From Malachius bipustulatus (Eukaryota; Arthropoda; Insecta; Coleoptera; Melyridae), in the NCBI GenBank assembly GCA_910589415.1, contig OU342630.1, forward strand, positions 1,736,001-1,800,000: DNA of 64,000 nt, given 5' to 3'. Below, piece by piece: positions 20,881 to 32,100 of this stretch (its first letter is position 1; each line of letters starts with the position of its first letter). Position numbers and translations under genes: made by a program. Under the pieces are notes generated by a model, which saw nothing but the letters and a program-made list of their open reading frames with translations, was not told where the DNA came from and searched no databases.

Positions 20881-21560
20881 TTAGTGGCTTTCACCACTTA
20901 TCTGGACGAGCCCACACGTAGTACGGCTCCATCCCAAGGCCGCAGCTTCGGTACTCAGACCACCAGCCACCTCTTGGAGTTTTCATTGGCGCAGTTAACG
21001 AAGACCACCTCCTTCTCAAACGTGGCGCCCTTGATCTGTGGCCCCAGTCTAGGCTCGCCCCCATCACCTGCTCCATGAAGGATTGCTGGAGCAGTCTTGC
21101 CTGCTGTTAATTCAGCCACTTTTCAGGGTAGCTTTCCATTACCACCGCCATTTTGAAAGCTGTCAGGCTTGACAGGTTCGGAGATCACAGTCTTCCCTTC
21201 GTGCTTTGTTTTTTTTTTTGGCTAAGGCTTCGAATGCACTCATCGCTGGGTATGGAGTACTTACCTCTGACCTTAGCCTTTTCACAGATGGGGTGGTGGT
21301 TCCCTATGTTGCAGAGTTTGAAACTCTGTAAGGTACCGCCCCTGTCCATCCGTTTTTTTTTTGTGGCGGTTTGTTTGCGGCCTTCAGGATTTGATTAGTG
21401 TCCCAGCAGCTTTTGCGGATTCAACTGCGAGCTTAGGTCTCGGGGAAATATTTGGGCCCCCGAGGCCGTTTTTTGTGCAACTGTCGTAATCGCTGGTCTT
21501 GTAGCACTGCTACTTCCCTGCGAGTCCGCACAGCAGTGTTTTTACTTGCATAGGTTCAAG
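20881..21560 (-). pseudogene. DUF4780-like LINE ORF1 remnant
   Basis: Minus-strand frames carry MAVVMESYPEKW and LLQQSFMEQVM (about 21060-21160), then EVVFVNCANENSKRWLVV (about 20960-21020) and LRPWDGAVLRVG (about 20905-20940). This order and wording fit the DUF4780 domain found in ORF1-like proteins of insect non-LTR elements. Frameshifts and stops break it. Further upstream (21170-21560) the sequence is GC-rich but I cannot assign it. The matching RT is not adjacent. Confidence 0.5.
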
Positions 21561-21636
21561 GGTGGTATGCCTTTGGGGGCCTGCCACATCCTGTGAATCC
21601 ATGCTCAGGGTGGTATGGCTTTGGGGGCCTGCCACA
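21559..21636. repeat. 48-bp-spaced direct repeat
   Basis: The segment agggtggtatg(c/g)ctttgggggcctgccaca occurs at 21559 and 21607. The second copy abuts the start of the gypsy remnant. Confidence 0.75.
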
Positions 21637-21637
21637 A

Positions 21638-22470
21638 TCACCAAGACAAACGTTTTATTCCCAAAATCAACCACAAACATCTTTCAATGCACGCCCATCG
21701 ATTCCGAATAGGAATATCTAAAATTTCTACCCAAAATTTCAAACACAAAATAAACCTTCGTTTGCACCATCTGAGCAATTTGCAAAAAATGCAAACTCCA
21801 CACAATACGAGCCCACACCAATGGACATTTCGTCCGGTAATACTAGGCAAAACCTATCAAACACAGAGAACACAACGACCGTTCCAAAATAACTTCATGT
21901 CCCAAGAACTTTATCATCAGGAAATAAAAATTGATCAAGAAACACATTCTTGTTCATCCAATCCTTATTCAGCCGAAACATCAGACGAAATAATCTATCA
22001 GGAGGAATGTAAACAACCCGAAAATCACAATAAATTTTATGAGCAGTACGATGAGTCTGAAATTTTAAATCATGAAAGATTTAAAGTCATGACGAAAATT
22101 ATCAAAATTTTCGTATAAGCCAAGCCAACAATAATAAATCTAAATAATATCGATAATGTTCATATTCTACCGTACATTAAAATTCCGCACGCGAACCTGA
22201 AATTTTTGATAGATACAGGTAGCAGTAAGACATTAATCAGTAAATAAACTGTTGAGGAATTTTATAAAGATTTTGTAGAAATTGAACCCCTTAAACTGCC
22301 CACAACACCACCAGTCATAAATATGTTGCAAACAGCCCATTGCCAAAGACTTTTGGTATTAAAATGAAACATAAATTTTGTAAATTTGATTTTAATGAAA
22401 AATACAATGGACTAATAATAGGCATGGATCTTTTAAGAAAACTGAGTGCCAACATCAACTTAAAAATCAA
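21638..22470 (+). pseudogene. gypsy-C Gag end and protease
   Basis: Broken plus-strand frames show an Asn/Gln/Pro-rich Gag C-terminus with a PTPMDIS motif (about 21808-21840). A retropepsin start LIDTGSSKTLIS follows at about 22206-22245, and a GMDLLRKL end at about 22420. A stop follows the protease motif. No LTR is found at either end of this 3.5 kb element, so it is a fragment. Confidence 0.6.
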
Positions 22471-22849
22471 ATTTTAGAAACTAAATTTGCCAAAATTCCA
22501 ATTTATTTTCTCAATTCTCAAAATTCCAATCTCATGAAAATGACATTCATTAATTCACTATAGGTGCCAGAACTCAAAAAGTGTTATCAAGTTATCAATA
22601 TACCAGTCGATAAAATCTCTGATCCGGCAATGATTAATTATCAATCATTTCAAAGAGGATTAGAAATTCTCACTGCACTTGTGCAGATAAAATAATTATG
22701 CAATTACATCCATAATAAATTCCAATGATCACCCTGTAGAGTTAAAATTAACTCAACCCATTGTAACAGAAGAATTAAATAATTACGATTATACTGGATA
22801 ACCACCAGTATACATAATGAACTACCAATCGAATACGATTATGAATGCG

Positions 22850-24080
22850 ACCGTCTCTTGAAGGAAAACATGCGAAACCTGAGACTTAATCATTTAAATA
22901 AGGAAGAATATACCGAGATACGTAAGCTGTGTCTAGAATTCAGAGATATATTTCACTGTGAGAAAATTCCTTTATCATTTACTAATGAAATAAAACATCA
23001 AGTGAAACTGACAGACGATACTCCAATTTATAAAAAAGCTTATAGATTACCAGAAGTGTTGCAAAGAGAAGCTGACAGACAAGTACAAGAATTATTAGAC
23101 TAAGACATAATTCAACCTTCTCATTCCCCATGGTCGAGTCCCATAATAATTGTACCTAAAAAATCAGACGCATCAGGACGTAAGAAATATCATCTCTGCG
23201 TAGATTATAGATTGCTCAATGAAAAGACAATCGGTGATAAGTATCCGCTACCCAACAATCCGGATATTTTAGACAAACTTGGTCGATGTCAGTACTTTTC
23301 GATATTAGATCTTGCCTCTGGTTTCCACCAGATCGAAATGGAAAAAAGTGACATAAAAAAAAAAAAATGCATACCCTTTGGAATGAAAAATTCACCTAGC
23401 ACATTCCAATAATGTACTTAGAGGCATTAATAATGAAAAATGTGTTGTATACCTAGACGACATCATAGTTTTTTCCACTTCCTTACAGGAACATCAAGAA
23501 AAATTAAGAAGTGTGTTCGAACGCTTAAGAAAAGCTAGACTTAAGGTTCAGCTAGACAAATGTGAGTTTCTTAAAAAAGAAGTACAATATCTTGGCCACA
23601 TTGTTACGCCAGAAGGTGTGAAACCTAATCTGGATAAAATCTCAGCTGTAGTAAATTACCCTATTCCTAAAACCAAAAGGAAATCAAAAGTTTTCTAGGT
23701 CTAGTAGGCTACTACCGTAAATTCATTAAATATTTTGTAAAATTAACCAAACCAATGACAGTTTGTTTAAAAAAGGTAGAAAAGTAGAACACACTCGAGA
23801 ATTCATTGAAGATTTTGAAACATGTAAACAATTACTCACTAACCACCCAATCCTTCAATATCCCGACTTTACAAAACCTTTTATTCTTACGACGGATGCA
23901 TCAAATGTAAGTTTAGGGGCAGTATTGAGTCAGGGTAGTATAGGGAATGATAGACCCATGTGCTATGCATCTAGAACACTAAATGAAACGGAACAAAAAT
24001 ATGACGCTTTTGAAAAAGAACTCCTAGCAATTGTTTGGAGTACGAAATATTTCCGCCCTTATGTATATAGACGATCCAGA
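22850..24080 (+). pseudogene. gypsy-C reverse transcriptase and RNase H
   Basis: In order: LRLNHLNKEEYTEIRKLC, YRLPEVLQREADRQVQELL, HSPWSSPIIIVPKK (after a stop at 23101), CVDYRLLNEKTIGDKYPLP, SILDLASGFHQIEM, YLDDIIVFSTS with an intact YLDD (about 23450), VQYLGHIVTPEGVKP, and RNase H FILTTDASNVSLGAVLSQG and YDAFEKELLAIVWSTKYFRPY. The wording matches the 17.6/297-like Ty3/gypsy group. At least three stops or frameshifts disrupt it, and RNase H is cut short by a deletion near 24060. Confidence 0.85.
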
Positions 24081-25147
24081 AGAACAGACCTTGACAATAA
24101 AACAACAACATGAAGGAAAAACTAATCATAGAGGGATTTTAGAAACTCTTAAACAACTTCACAGAAAATACTACTTCCCAGACATGAAAGACAAAGTTAC
24201 ACAACACAATAATAATTGCGACCTCTGCAAAAAAGCAAAGTACGATAGGAACCCACCTAAAGTTCCACTTGTAATAACCAGTACACCGGAGAAACCTTTC
24301 CAAAAACTCCATATGGATACTTTTGTAGTAGAACGTCAAAATTTTCTAACAATCATAAACGCCTTTACTAAACTAGGCCAGGCCATACCTATCTCCTCAA
24401 AGAACAGCATTAGCATAGCCAATGCTCTCATACAGTAGTTTTATTTTTATTCAGTTCCAGAAATGATAACTTTTGATATCGTCGAATTTTGTAACGAGAC
24501 AGTTCAAAATACATTAGAGTTAGGTACATAAAACTAAAGTACATTTCGTAACGGAAAATCATCCAGAATCCAACGGACTTATTGAAAGATTACATTCAAC
24601 CTTGTTAGAACAAATTAGGCTGATAAGAATAAATTCAAAGACAGATCCAATTACCACCTTGATGCTTTACGCAATCATTTCCTACAATAATACAATCCAT
24701 TCGACGATGAGTTTCACCCCGTATGAACTTACGTTAGGTCACTCGAGTGCACGCAATCCTTATGACATCCATTACAGTAAACAAGTGTACGCTAAAAATC
24801 ATAAAGAAAAGTTGGCAATTACTTACAAAAATGTAAATCAAACTCTTGATAAAGAAAAGCAGAGAGTAGCAGAAAAACGAAATGCGGATTCAGACTTAAA
24901 ACAGTTAGAAGTAGGTCAAGAAGTTTTCGAAATAAATTACAAAAGTAAACGACATAAAACGTTAGAAAGAAATAAAGGACCCTTCACGATAATTAAAATT
25001 ACTAAGAAAAATTTAGCGCTAATAAATGACAACGGTAATCATATAGATACGTCCATCTCAAAAATCTTCGTCATTCGCGCTCACCTCAAACCGAATCTTC
25101 TACCTCTGAAACTGTACCAGATCAATCAAAATCCAACGATAAAATAA
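24081..25147 (+). pseudogene. gypsy-C integrase
   Basis: The zinc-binding region (NHRGILETLKQLHRKYYFPDM, CDLCKKAKYDR) begins directly after the truncated RNase H. The core is present in part (LHMDTFVVERQNFLTIINAFTKLGQ), with breaks at 24438-24600. Then comes a C-terminal half of 181 open codons (YNNTIHSTMSFTPYELTLGH, LEVGQEVFEINYKSKRHKTL, GPFTIIKIT). Decayed and inactive. Confidence 0.82.
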
Positions 25148-25465
25148 AGATATTTCAAAACATTAAACTTAAACCCCCTGACAAATAATCAACACCCATC
25201 CGCTAATGGATGGAACCCACACGCCTCGCCCGGTGGGATACCATCTTTCTGGTTTAGGCTACGTGAATTTGCTTTAAAGAGCTGACATTTCGTTGCTGTG
25301 CCAGAGATTCCGGTCCATGGGGTAAGACACAATATTAATATGCATGGATGGCGTTCCCGGGATTAAAATTTTCCAGAGTTAAAACGACCCCTCATTCGGA
25401 TCTCCGGGCGGTGGCTAATCCAGGGGCACATTCATGCAGGAGAAAGAAAAATAACACCTCCAGAA

Positions 25466-25903
25466 TGGAAAAATTTATAGTCGACTTTTGTAATATTAAA
25501 GGTTCAAACACGAATATCAATTCAGTACGCCAACATCTTCAGACAAATAAACCTCACATTCTAGCACTGTGCGAAATAAAAGTCCAAGCATCGTCAAGCA
25601 CAGTTAATTATCTCTATCCAGGATATGACTTTCATTCCCGATTTAAATGTAACTTCGGATTTTGGCATTTTTGTCAGAAGTGACCTCTTCTGCCAACGTG
25701 AAGAAGACTTTGAGCCCAATGACTTTGACGTCATCTGGCTTGGGATAACAGACCGACAAACGACGAGATTTATCTGTTGTTTATACCGACCACCCAGCGA
25801 TACACAGTATAGGACACTTTTTTTGTCCTTGACAAAAACTGTTGACTTCATACAGATAAACTACCCTATAGCCGAGATAGCCATCTTGGAGGATTTTAAT
25901 GTA
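25466..25903 (+). pseudogene. LINE-A endonuclease, first part
   Basis: Two overlapping frames carry an exonuclease-endonuclease-phosphatase fold of a jockey-like LINE: FCNIKGSNTNINSVRQHL, PHILALCEIKV (the conserved E for metal binding), then FGIFVRSDLFCQREED, FDVIWLGI, FICCLYRPPSDTQY and EIAILEDFNV. The last segment is the G/E-DFN catalytic motif, and the gypsy-D LTR is inserted directly after it. One frameshift lies near 25650. It would nick target DNA in a working element. Confidence 0.8.
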
Positions 25904-26426
25904 TGTAAAGAAAATAAGGACACTCATATACTCCTGTCATTAGTTTTCTTTAGGTTGTTATTATTATATTGGATATTTACATTTTTCTTTAGGCCGCTAT
26001 TTCATAAGTGGAGTTTCCGCTGTGTAAACAGTTTGCAGTTTTGCAGTTTGAGCAGAGCGGACTTTGCTCGAGATTTAAGTAGGTCAGATAGGAAAATGCA
26101 TGGAGTGAATAGTGCTGACGACCTGAGGAACAGTACAGTGCAGATCAGACTGTCGAAGTGAAATGATGTGAAAAATAAACTTTTTATAGAGAAATAACAA
26201 GACCTGAATTAAAGGCTTTAAATGTTGTTTCTTTTATTTTTTCAGGTGAATTAATCTTTTATTTTCTGATAAGTAATTTAATTAATTATTAATTTAGTTT
26301 TCATTAAGTTTATTGTTATAGGGAATATTTTGTAAATAAAACTTTTATTTTTTCAGAGAAACGCAATTACGCCTTTATTTCATTATTGCCAATAAGAGAG
26401 AGACAGAAGTAATAAAACTTATTACA
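25904..26426 (+). repeat. gypsy-D 5' LTR
   Basis: This 523-bp LTR starts TGTAAAGAAAATAAGG and ends AATAAAACTTATTACA. The base sequence following it (AAACAACATTTACTGC) does not begin with the usual TGG, so the primer site is not evident. Confidence 0.9.
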
Positions 26427-26458
26427 AAACAACATTTACTGCAAATATTTCAAGAATC

Positions 26459-27232
26459 ATGGAAAAGTTAAGGTTTGAATTTACTGTGAAACAAACAGCA
26501 GATGGAAAATCAAACATCATTTGCATAACAACAATTGAAACACCAAATGGGAAAATTTTTGGAATACCAGTCGAATACCAGCCTGCAAGTTTACATCCAG
26601 TAATTATAAATACTCCAAATTATTCCAAGGTAAAAAAGTCATTGACTAAAAGACACCAAACAAGGAAAATATGGATAACTCTAACAGATGATATATCAAA
26701 AATATATTTGGATGAAGAACAAAACTTGCAGTTTAATGATTTTTACCTAGAAGAGATTTATGAAAAAACAAATAATTCCGAATCTACAAGTGATGGTGGT
26801 TCAAATAAAATGTTAGAAACACTGTTGGAGAAGTTACTTGAAGAAAAACATCAAAAGTCTGAAACTCAAGATTTAGGGAAAATCGCAAAAGATTTCATGA
26901 TCGAGAAATTCACTGGAAGAAACTCGAATGCTTCCCAATGGATTAAAGATTTTAATAAAGAATGCGAACGTTTCCAAATTAATGAAGATCAGAAGAAAAT
27001 CGAAATCTTAAAAATTTTTTTAGAATACTCTAGTGTTGATTGGTACAGCTGTATGCTAATGAAACTTACAGTTGAATCAGAATGGAACAAATGGGAAAAT
27101 AATTTTTGTGAGACATTTGCAAACAAAGGTTGGTATCCAATTAGATATGCCCTTGACTTTAACTATCAAGCAGGTCCCTTGCTTGAGTATGCTTTGAAAA
27201 AGGAAAGGTTGCTACTGGAGGTAAGAAAATAA
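26459..27232 (+). pseudogene. gag: gypsy-D Gag, N-terminal part
   Basis: A 257-residue open frame ends at a TAA at 27230-27232. Residues about 140-250 (LGKIAKDFMIEKFTGRNSN, WIKDFNKECERFQIN, EILKIFLEYSSVDWY, FCETFANKGWYPIRYA) are a capsid-like Gag domain. The same frame continues past the stop with plainly Gag-like sequence (GTLIDLIAAGLPNYMIDKIN...LYNEIGKLEHLV). The TAA is therefore read as one nonsense mutation rather than a natural gag end. The N-terminal 130 residues match nothing I recognise. Confidence 0.75.
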
Positions 27233-27283
27233 ATTGACACTGGGACACTTATCGACCTTATAGCAGCCGGTTTACCAAATTAT

Positions 27284-28639
27284 ATGATTGATAAAATTAA
27301 CAGAGAACCTTTGAAAGAAACAAAAGATCTCTACAATGAAATAGGAAAATTGGAACACCTTGTCGAGAAGAACAGATATGAAACAAAACATTATTTATAT
27401 TCTGAAACCAAATCCAAGAAAATTGAAGAAAAAAAACCTTGCCAAATTTGTGTGAACGAGGAAAAAGGGATACGTTACCACCCTGAAGAAAATTGCTGGT
27501 TTAAATATAAAAATCAAAAAGAAGCAGTAAAAACAGTGAATCACTCTGAATTAGAAATGGAACTGAATGGCTGTAATCCAAAAGAACTAGAGGTACCACA
27601 ATTAATAAGATTAAAGTTACTATTAAATGACACATTACAAGTTTCTGGAATTTATGATTCAGGTTCAAATGTGTCATTAATCAATGCTAAATTACTGAAG
27701 ATAAAACAAAACAATACACGTGATATACAAAAGGTAAACTTGAAAACTATTAATGGTGCGAAAAAAACAAAAGGTACTGTAACGTTAAAAATAAAAATCT
27801 ATGAAATCGAAAGAATTATGGATGTTTTTGTGGTTGATGATGAAAATTTCAGTTACGATTTTCTAATTGGTTTAGATTGTATCAAAAATTTTAAATTGAT
27901 ACAAAATGAAGAATTAAAAATAATACAATACAATCCAGGAAAATCAAATCAAGAAACCGACTGCTTAAGCAGAAATCCGGTTCTAGAATCCTATGACAAT
28001 GGGGATGATTTTTTGAAAGTGGTAAATCTAATAAACTTAGAAGATCTAAAAAATGACCAAGATACAAACCTAGACCTACAAAAGGGAAAAAGCAAACTCA
28101 CATTGGAAAATGAAATTTACTATAGGAAGAATAAAAGAGCGAAGAAAATCATCCTCTCAGAAGAACGTAGCAAAACGCTAATAGAAGATGTCCACAATAT
28201 TTACTGCCACATTGGAAGAACCCAAATGAAAAATAAAATAACAGCATTCTACAGAGTCAAAACGTTTGCTCCGAAATACCTGCTAGAAGGGGAGAACGTA
28301 AACATTCTACCCCTTGAATTGAAATCAAGATGTACGGAAGAAGATTTGAAAAGAGATAGAAAACTAGCCTTTAGAAATACAATAAAATCTCACAATTATA
28401 ATAAAAAAATATTCGACCTGCACAGGAAGGAATATAAATTTGAAGTGGGAGACCGAGTCTATGTGGAAAATGGAAATCGACTGAATAGGAAGAAAATGGA
28501 TGAAGTGAGGGTTGGACCATACAGAATGCTGAAGAAGATATCCAATTCAATCTATGAAGTTGATACCGGACACAAGAAGATGGAATCAAATCTCTACCAC
28601 ATTACAAAACTATCTCCAGTGTTGAAAGATCAGTGTTGA
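27284..28639 (+). CDS. gypsy-D Gag-end / protease / integrase-end fusion
   Basis: A 451-codon open frame contains the Gag end with a Cys/His cluster (CQICVNEEKGIRYHPEENCWF, residues about 63-83), then a retropepsin (GIYDSGSNVSLIN, catalytic D-S-G, residues about 122-134; FLIGLDCIK). It then jumps without a break to the RNase H tail (YNPGKSNQETDCLSRNP, residues about 225-241), to part of the integrase zinc domain (VHNIYCHIGRTQMK) and to its C-terminus (GDRVYVENGNRLNRKK, VGPYRMLKKISNSIYEVD). RT, most of RNase H and the integrase core are deleted in frame. The protein may retain protease and packaging roles but cannot reverse-transcribe. Confidence 0.8.
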   Translation: MIDKINREPLKETKDLYNEIGKLEHLVEKNRYETKHYLYSETKSKKIEEKKPCQICVNEEKGIRYHPEENCWFKYKNQKEAVKTVNHSELEMELNGCNPKELEVPQLIRLKLLLNDTLQVSGIYDSGSNVSLINAKLLKIKQNNTRDIQKVNLKTINGAKKTKGTVTLKIKIYEIERIMDVFVVDDENFSYDFLIGLDCIKNFKLIQNEELKIIQYNPGKSNQETDCLSRNPVLESYDNGDDFLKVVNLINLEDLKNDQDTNLDLQKGKSKLTLENEIYYRKNKRAKKIILSEERSKTLIEDVHNIYCHIGRTQMKNKITAFYRVKTFAPKYLLEGENVNILPLELKSRCTEEDLKRDRKLAFRNTIKSHNYNKKIFDLHRKEYKFEVGDRVYVENGNRLNRKKMDEVRVGPYRMLKKISNSIYEVDTGHKKMESNLYHITKLSPVLKDQC

Positions 28640-28698
28640 GTGTTTAAACAATTACGTGCAATGACGCTTACAGTAATTGTTTCTCCCAGGGGGGGAGA
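28640..28698 (+). other. gypsy-D polypurine tract region
   Basis: Bases 28688-28698 read AGGGGGGGAGA directly before the 3' LTR start TGTAAAG at 28699. Such a purine run primes plus-strand synthesis. Confidence 0.8.
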
Positions 28699-28824
28699 TG
28701 TAAAGAAAATAAGGACACTCATATACTCCTGTCATTAGTTTTCTTTAGGTTGTTATTATTATATTGGATATTTACATTTTTCTTTAGGCCGCTATTTCAT
28801 AAGTGGAGTTTCCGCTGTGTAAAC

Positions 28825-29006
28825 TGTTGTATAGGCTACTAAGTGACAACCGGGGAAAAGGTGGGGAGCTGCGATAAAAGTACGGTGATTAGATTTATTC
28901 ATTATTATAATGTGTAGTGGACGAAGGAGAGAAAATAAATATAAAATCAGCTCCTGTGTGTATTAATTAATTACCACCATTATCACCGAAATATTAAGAT
29001 ATAACA
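28825..29006 (+). repeat. gypsy-E 5' LTR
   Basis: This 182-bp LTR is identical to 33267-33448 except near 28852 (aagtGacaacc versus aagtGGcaacc). It inserts into base 126/127 of the gypsy-D 3' LTR. Confidence 0.92.
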
Positions 29007-29183
29007 ATGGCGACGAGAGTGAAACGAATCTACAACTATTCGTATTTACTGTGAAATAATGTGAATTAAAACGAAGCGACAAAACGCCTATTAATCGTGT
29101 CGGTCAATTTAATCGTGTCGGGTTTATCAGTGGCGACTTAATCTCACAGTGGAGGTTCGCGTCGCGATATCAAACGTAAATTA

Positions 29184-32100
29184 ATGGATTCAGTTATTAG
29201 AGACTTAATTAAAGAAGGCAAAAAGTCTTGGATTACAACTAAAACTAAAGACGAATTAATAGAAATTGCAAACGAGTTAGAAAGTGAAAAGTTATTTTCG
29301 AGCGCACACGGCATCGAAGAAATTAGGACCTATTTGCGTAACTACATCGACGTGAGGAAAGCAAACCAGGAAGATTTAAATAAACATTCAACTATGACTT
29401 CAATCACAAGTTTGGAAGTATTTGCTGGTGAAAACTGGAATGCTTATCAGCAACAATTTGAATGTTTTACCCTTCTAAATGACATTCCCAAAGATAAAAC
29501 AGTTCCCTTGTTAATCACAAAACTTAGTACAAATGTGTATGAGATATTGATTACATTATGTATGCCCCTATCACCAATAAAGAAACAATATGAAGAAATC
29601 TGCGAGATATTAAGAAAATACTACCATCCTGTAAAGAATCATGCACTACATCAAGCAGAATTTCGAAAAAGATGTCAGAACCCTAATGAAACAATAGAAC
29701 AATATATTATGGATTTAAAAAAATTGTCAAATAATTGCAATTTCCAAAACTTAAATGATGAATTAAAAGAAAGATTGTTAAGTGGAACATACCGTGACTC
29801 AGTAAGGTTTGAATTGTTGAAACAAGCCGATCAGCCTTTAGAAACATTAACTACACTTGGAAAAACAGTCGAATCAGCATTCAATTTGGCGTTTAGTCAT
29901 GAGAAACAGCAAGAGCAATCGCAAATGTTTAAATTGCAGGGAAGAAATTTTATAAGAAACAAAAACAGTGGTCCGAGACAAAATTTAATTCCACCGGATA
30001 AACAAAACATTAGTTGTTTTTGCTGCGGTAAAATGGGACATGTTAAGCTAGAATGCACCTTGCGAGGAAAGTTTTGTAGTGAATGTGGTTTTAGAGGTCA
30101 TATATTTAAAATGTGTAAAAATAAGGGGTCTAAGGTGAAAAATGTTAACATAGTGAACAGTGGTAGCCCGAAAAATTGTAACCAAGCAGAAGAAGAACAA
30201 GATGTTGCAAACAATACTGAAATTTTTGATATCTTTTATTTTAGAGATAAACAAAAAGTACCTCCTACTGTGTTGGAGGTCACTGTAAATGAGGAGGTGC
30301 TGGAGTTTGAAGTTGATACAGGTGCTGACGTGAGTACAATCACTTTATCTGATAAAAAAATGTATTTTCCAAAATTAGAAATTAAACAGAGAAATGTTAT
30401 CTTTACTAATTTTGATCAGTCAACCTCTAGACCTCTAGGTGTGATAGAGAATCTAAATGTAAGTTATAAAAGTGTAAACATAAATAACCAAAGATTGTTT
30501 GTTGTTAATGATGGCTTACCTAGAATTATTGGAAAAGACTGGCTTTCCTTGTTACAATTATGGCCACCAAAGTTTGAACAAAAAGTTTGTGAGACAATGT
30601 CTAGAGTTCAATTAATTGATGCTATAAAAACTGATTTTAAGGAACTTTTTGAACCGGGTATGAAAGTTTTTAGGGGAGAGCCAATCCATTTATCAATTGA
30701 ACCAAATGCTAAACCAATATTTATGCCAACACGAACTGTACCATTCGCTCTAAAAAATAAAGTAAAAGAAGAAGTTAAGAGATTACTAGAAAACAAACGT
30801 ATTGAACCAGTTGAGTACGCGGAATGGGGCACGCCTGTGGTGCCGGTCCTAAAACCGGATGGAACAGTTCGGTTGTGTGGTGATTATCGTGTGACGATAA
30901 ATAGGTATTTGAAAATTGACCACTACCCTTTACCGACAATTGATGATATCATAATGAGGTTGCAAGGTAAAAATTATTTTTGTGAACTAGACTTACGTGA
31001 GGCATATTTACAAGCCCCGTTAGATGAAGAGTCTCAAAATTTAGTAACAATTGTCACTGAGGAGGGTATTTTCAGGTACTTATACCTACCATTTGGTGTA
31101 AGCACGGGTCCCGGCTCATTCCAACGACTAATAACGCAAAAATTAAATGGGCTAGACGTAATTATCTATATTGATAACATTTATGTGGCAGGGGAAACCC
31201 TATTAGAAACGAATGAGAAAGTGAGGCTCGTGCTAGCTAGATTAATAGAATCGGGATTGAAATTAAAAATAACTAAATGTAAATTTTTTGAAGATAAACT
31301 GGATGTTTTTGGATTGGAAGTGAGTAAAAGCGGTGTAAAAGTCATAGAGAGTAAAATTGAACCGTTGTTATCATTGCCACAACCAAAAAATATTAAAATG
31401 CTGAGGTCATTTTTGGGAAAGGTTAACTACTATAATAGATTTCTACAAAATATGGCAATAATTTTAAAGCCATTGTATGATTGTTTGAAGAAAACTAAAC
31501 TTGAGTGGACAGAGGCTTGTGAAAAATCATTCCAGGAAATAAAAACAGCTTTAGCAAATACATCCTCCCTCTCACATTTTAATCAGGATTCAACTATTAT
31601 CTCAACTTGTGATGCTGCTGATATTGGTGTAGCTGCTGTGTTATCTGTAAAGGACAATAATAATGTAATAAAGCCTGTAGCGTTTGCAAGTAAAAAACTG
31701 AACGACACTCAAATGAAGTATCCAATTCTAGAAAAAGAAGCATATGCTATCGTTTTTGGGGTTAGTAAATTTTATGAATATTTATTTGGAAAAAAATTTG
31801 TGTTACAAACAGATAATGAAGCACTTGCAAAAATATTGGGGCCCAAATATGGAATACCAAAAATGGCAGCAAAACGGTTACAATATTGGTCGATATTTTT
31901 AAGTGGATTTGACTACGAAATTAAACACATAAAATCCAAAAACAATCCAGCAGATTATTTGTCACGAGCGGTCACAGATTGCAAAGAGAATAATTCAACA
32001 AATTTTGAAATTACTGATAAATCTTTTGAATCAAACATAATCAATTACATAAATGAATCAAATTTTGGTATATTAAACTGGAAAACTATTCAAAAAGAGA

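Noticed and set aside
25594..25851. Minus-strand frame opposite the LINE endonuclease
   Set aside because: Shadow of the endonuclease.
28371..28589. Minus-strand frame in gypsy-D integrase tail
   Set aside because: Antisense shadow with no motif.
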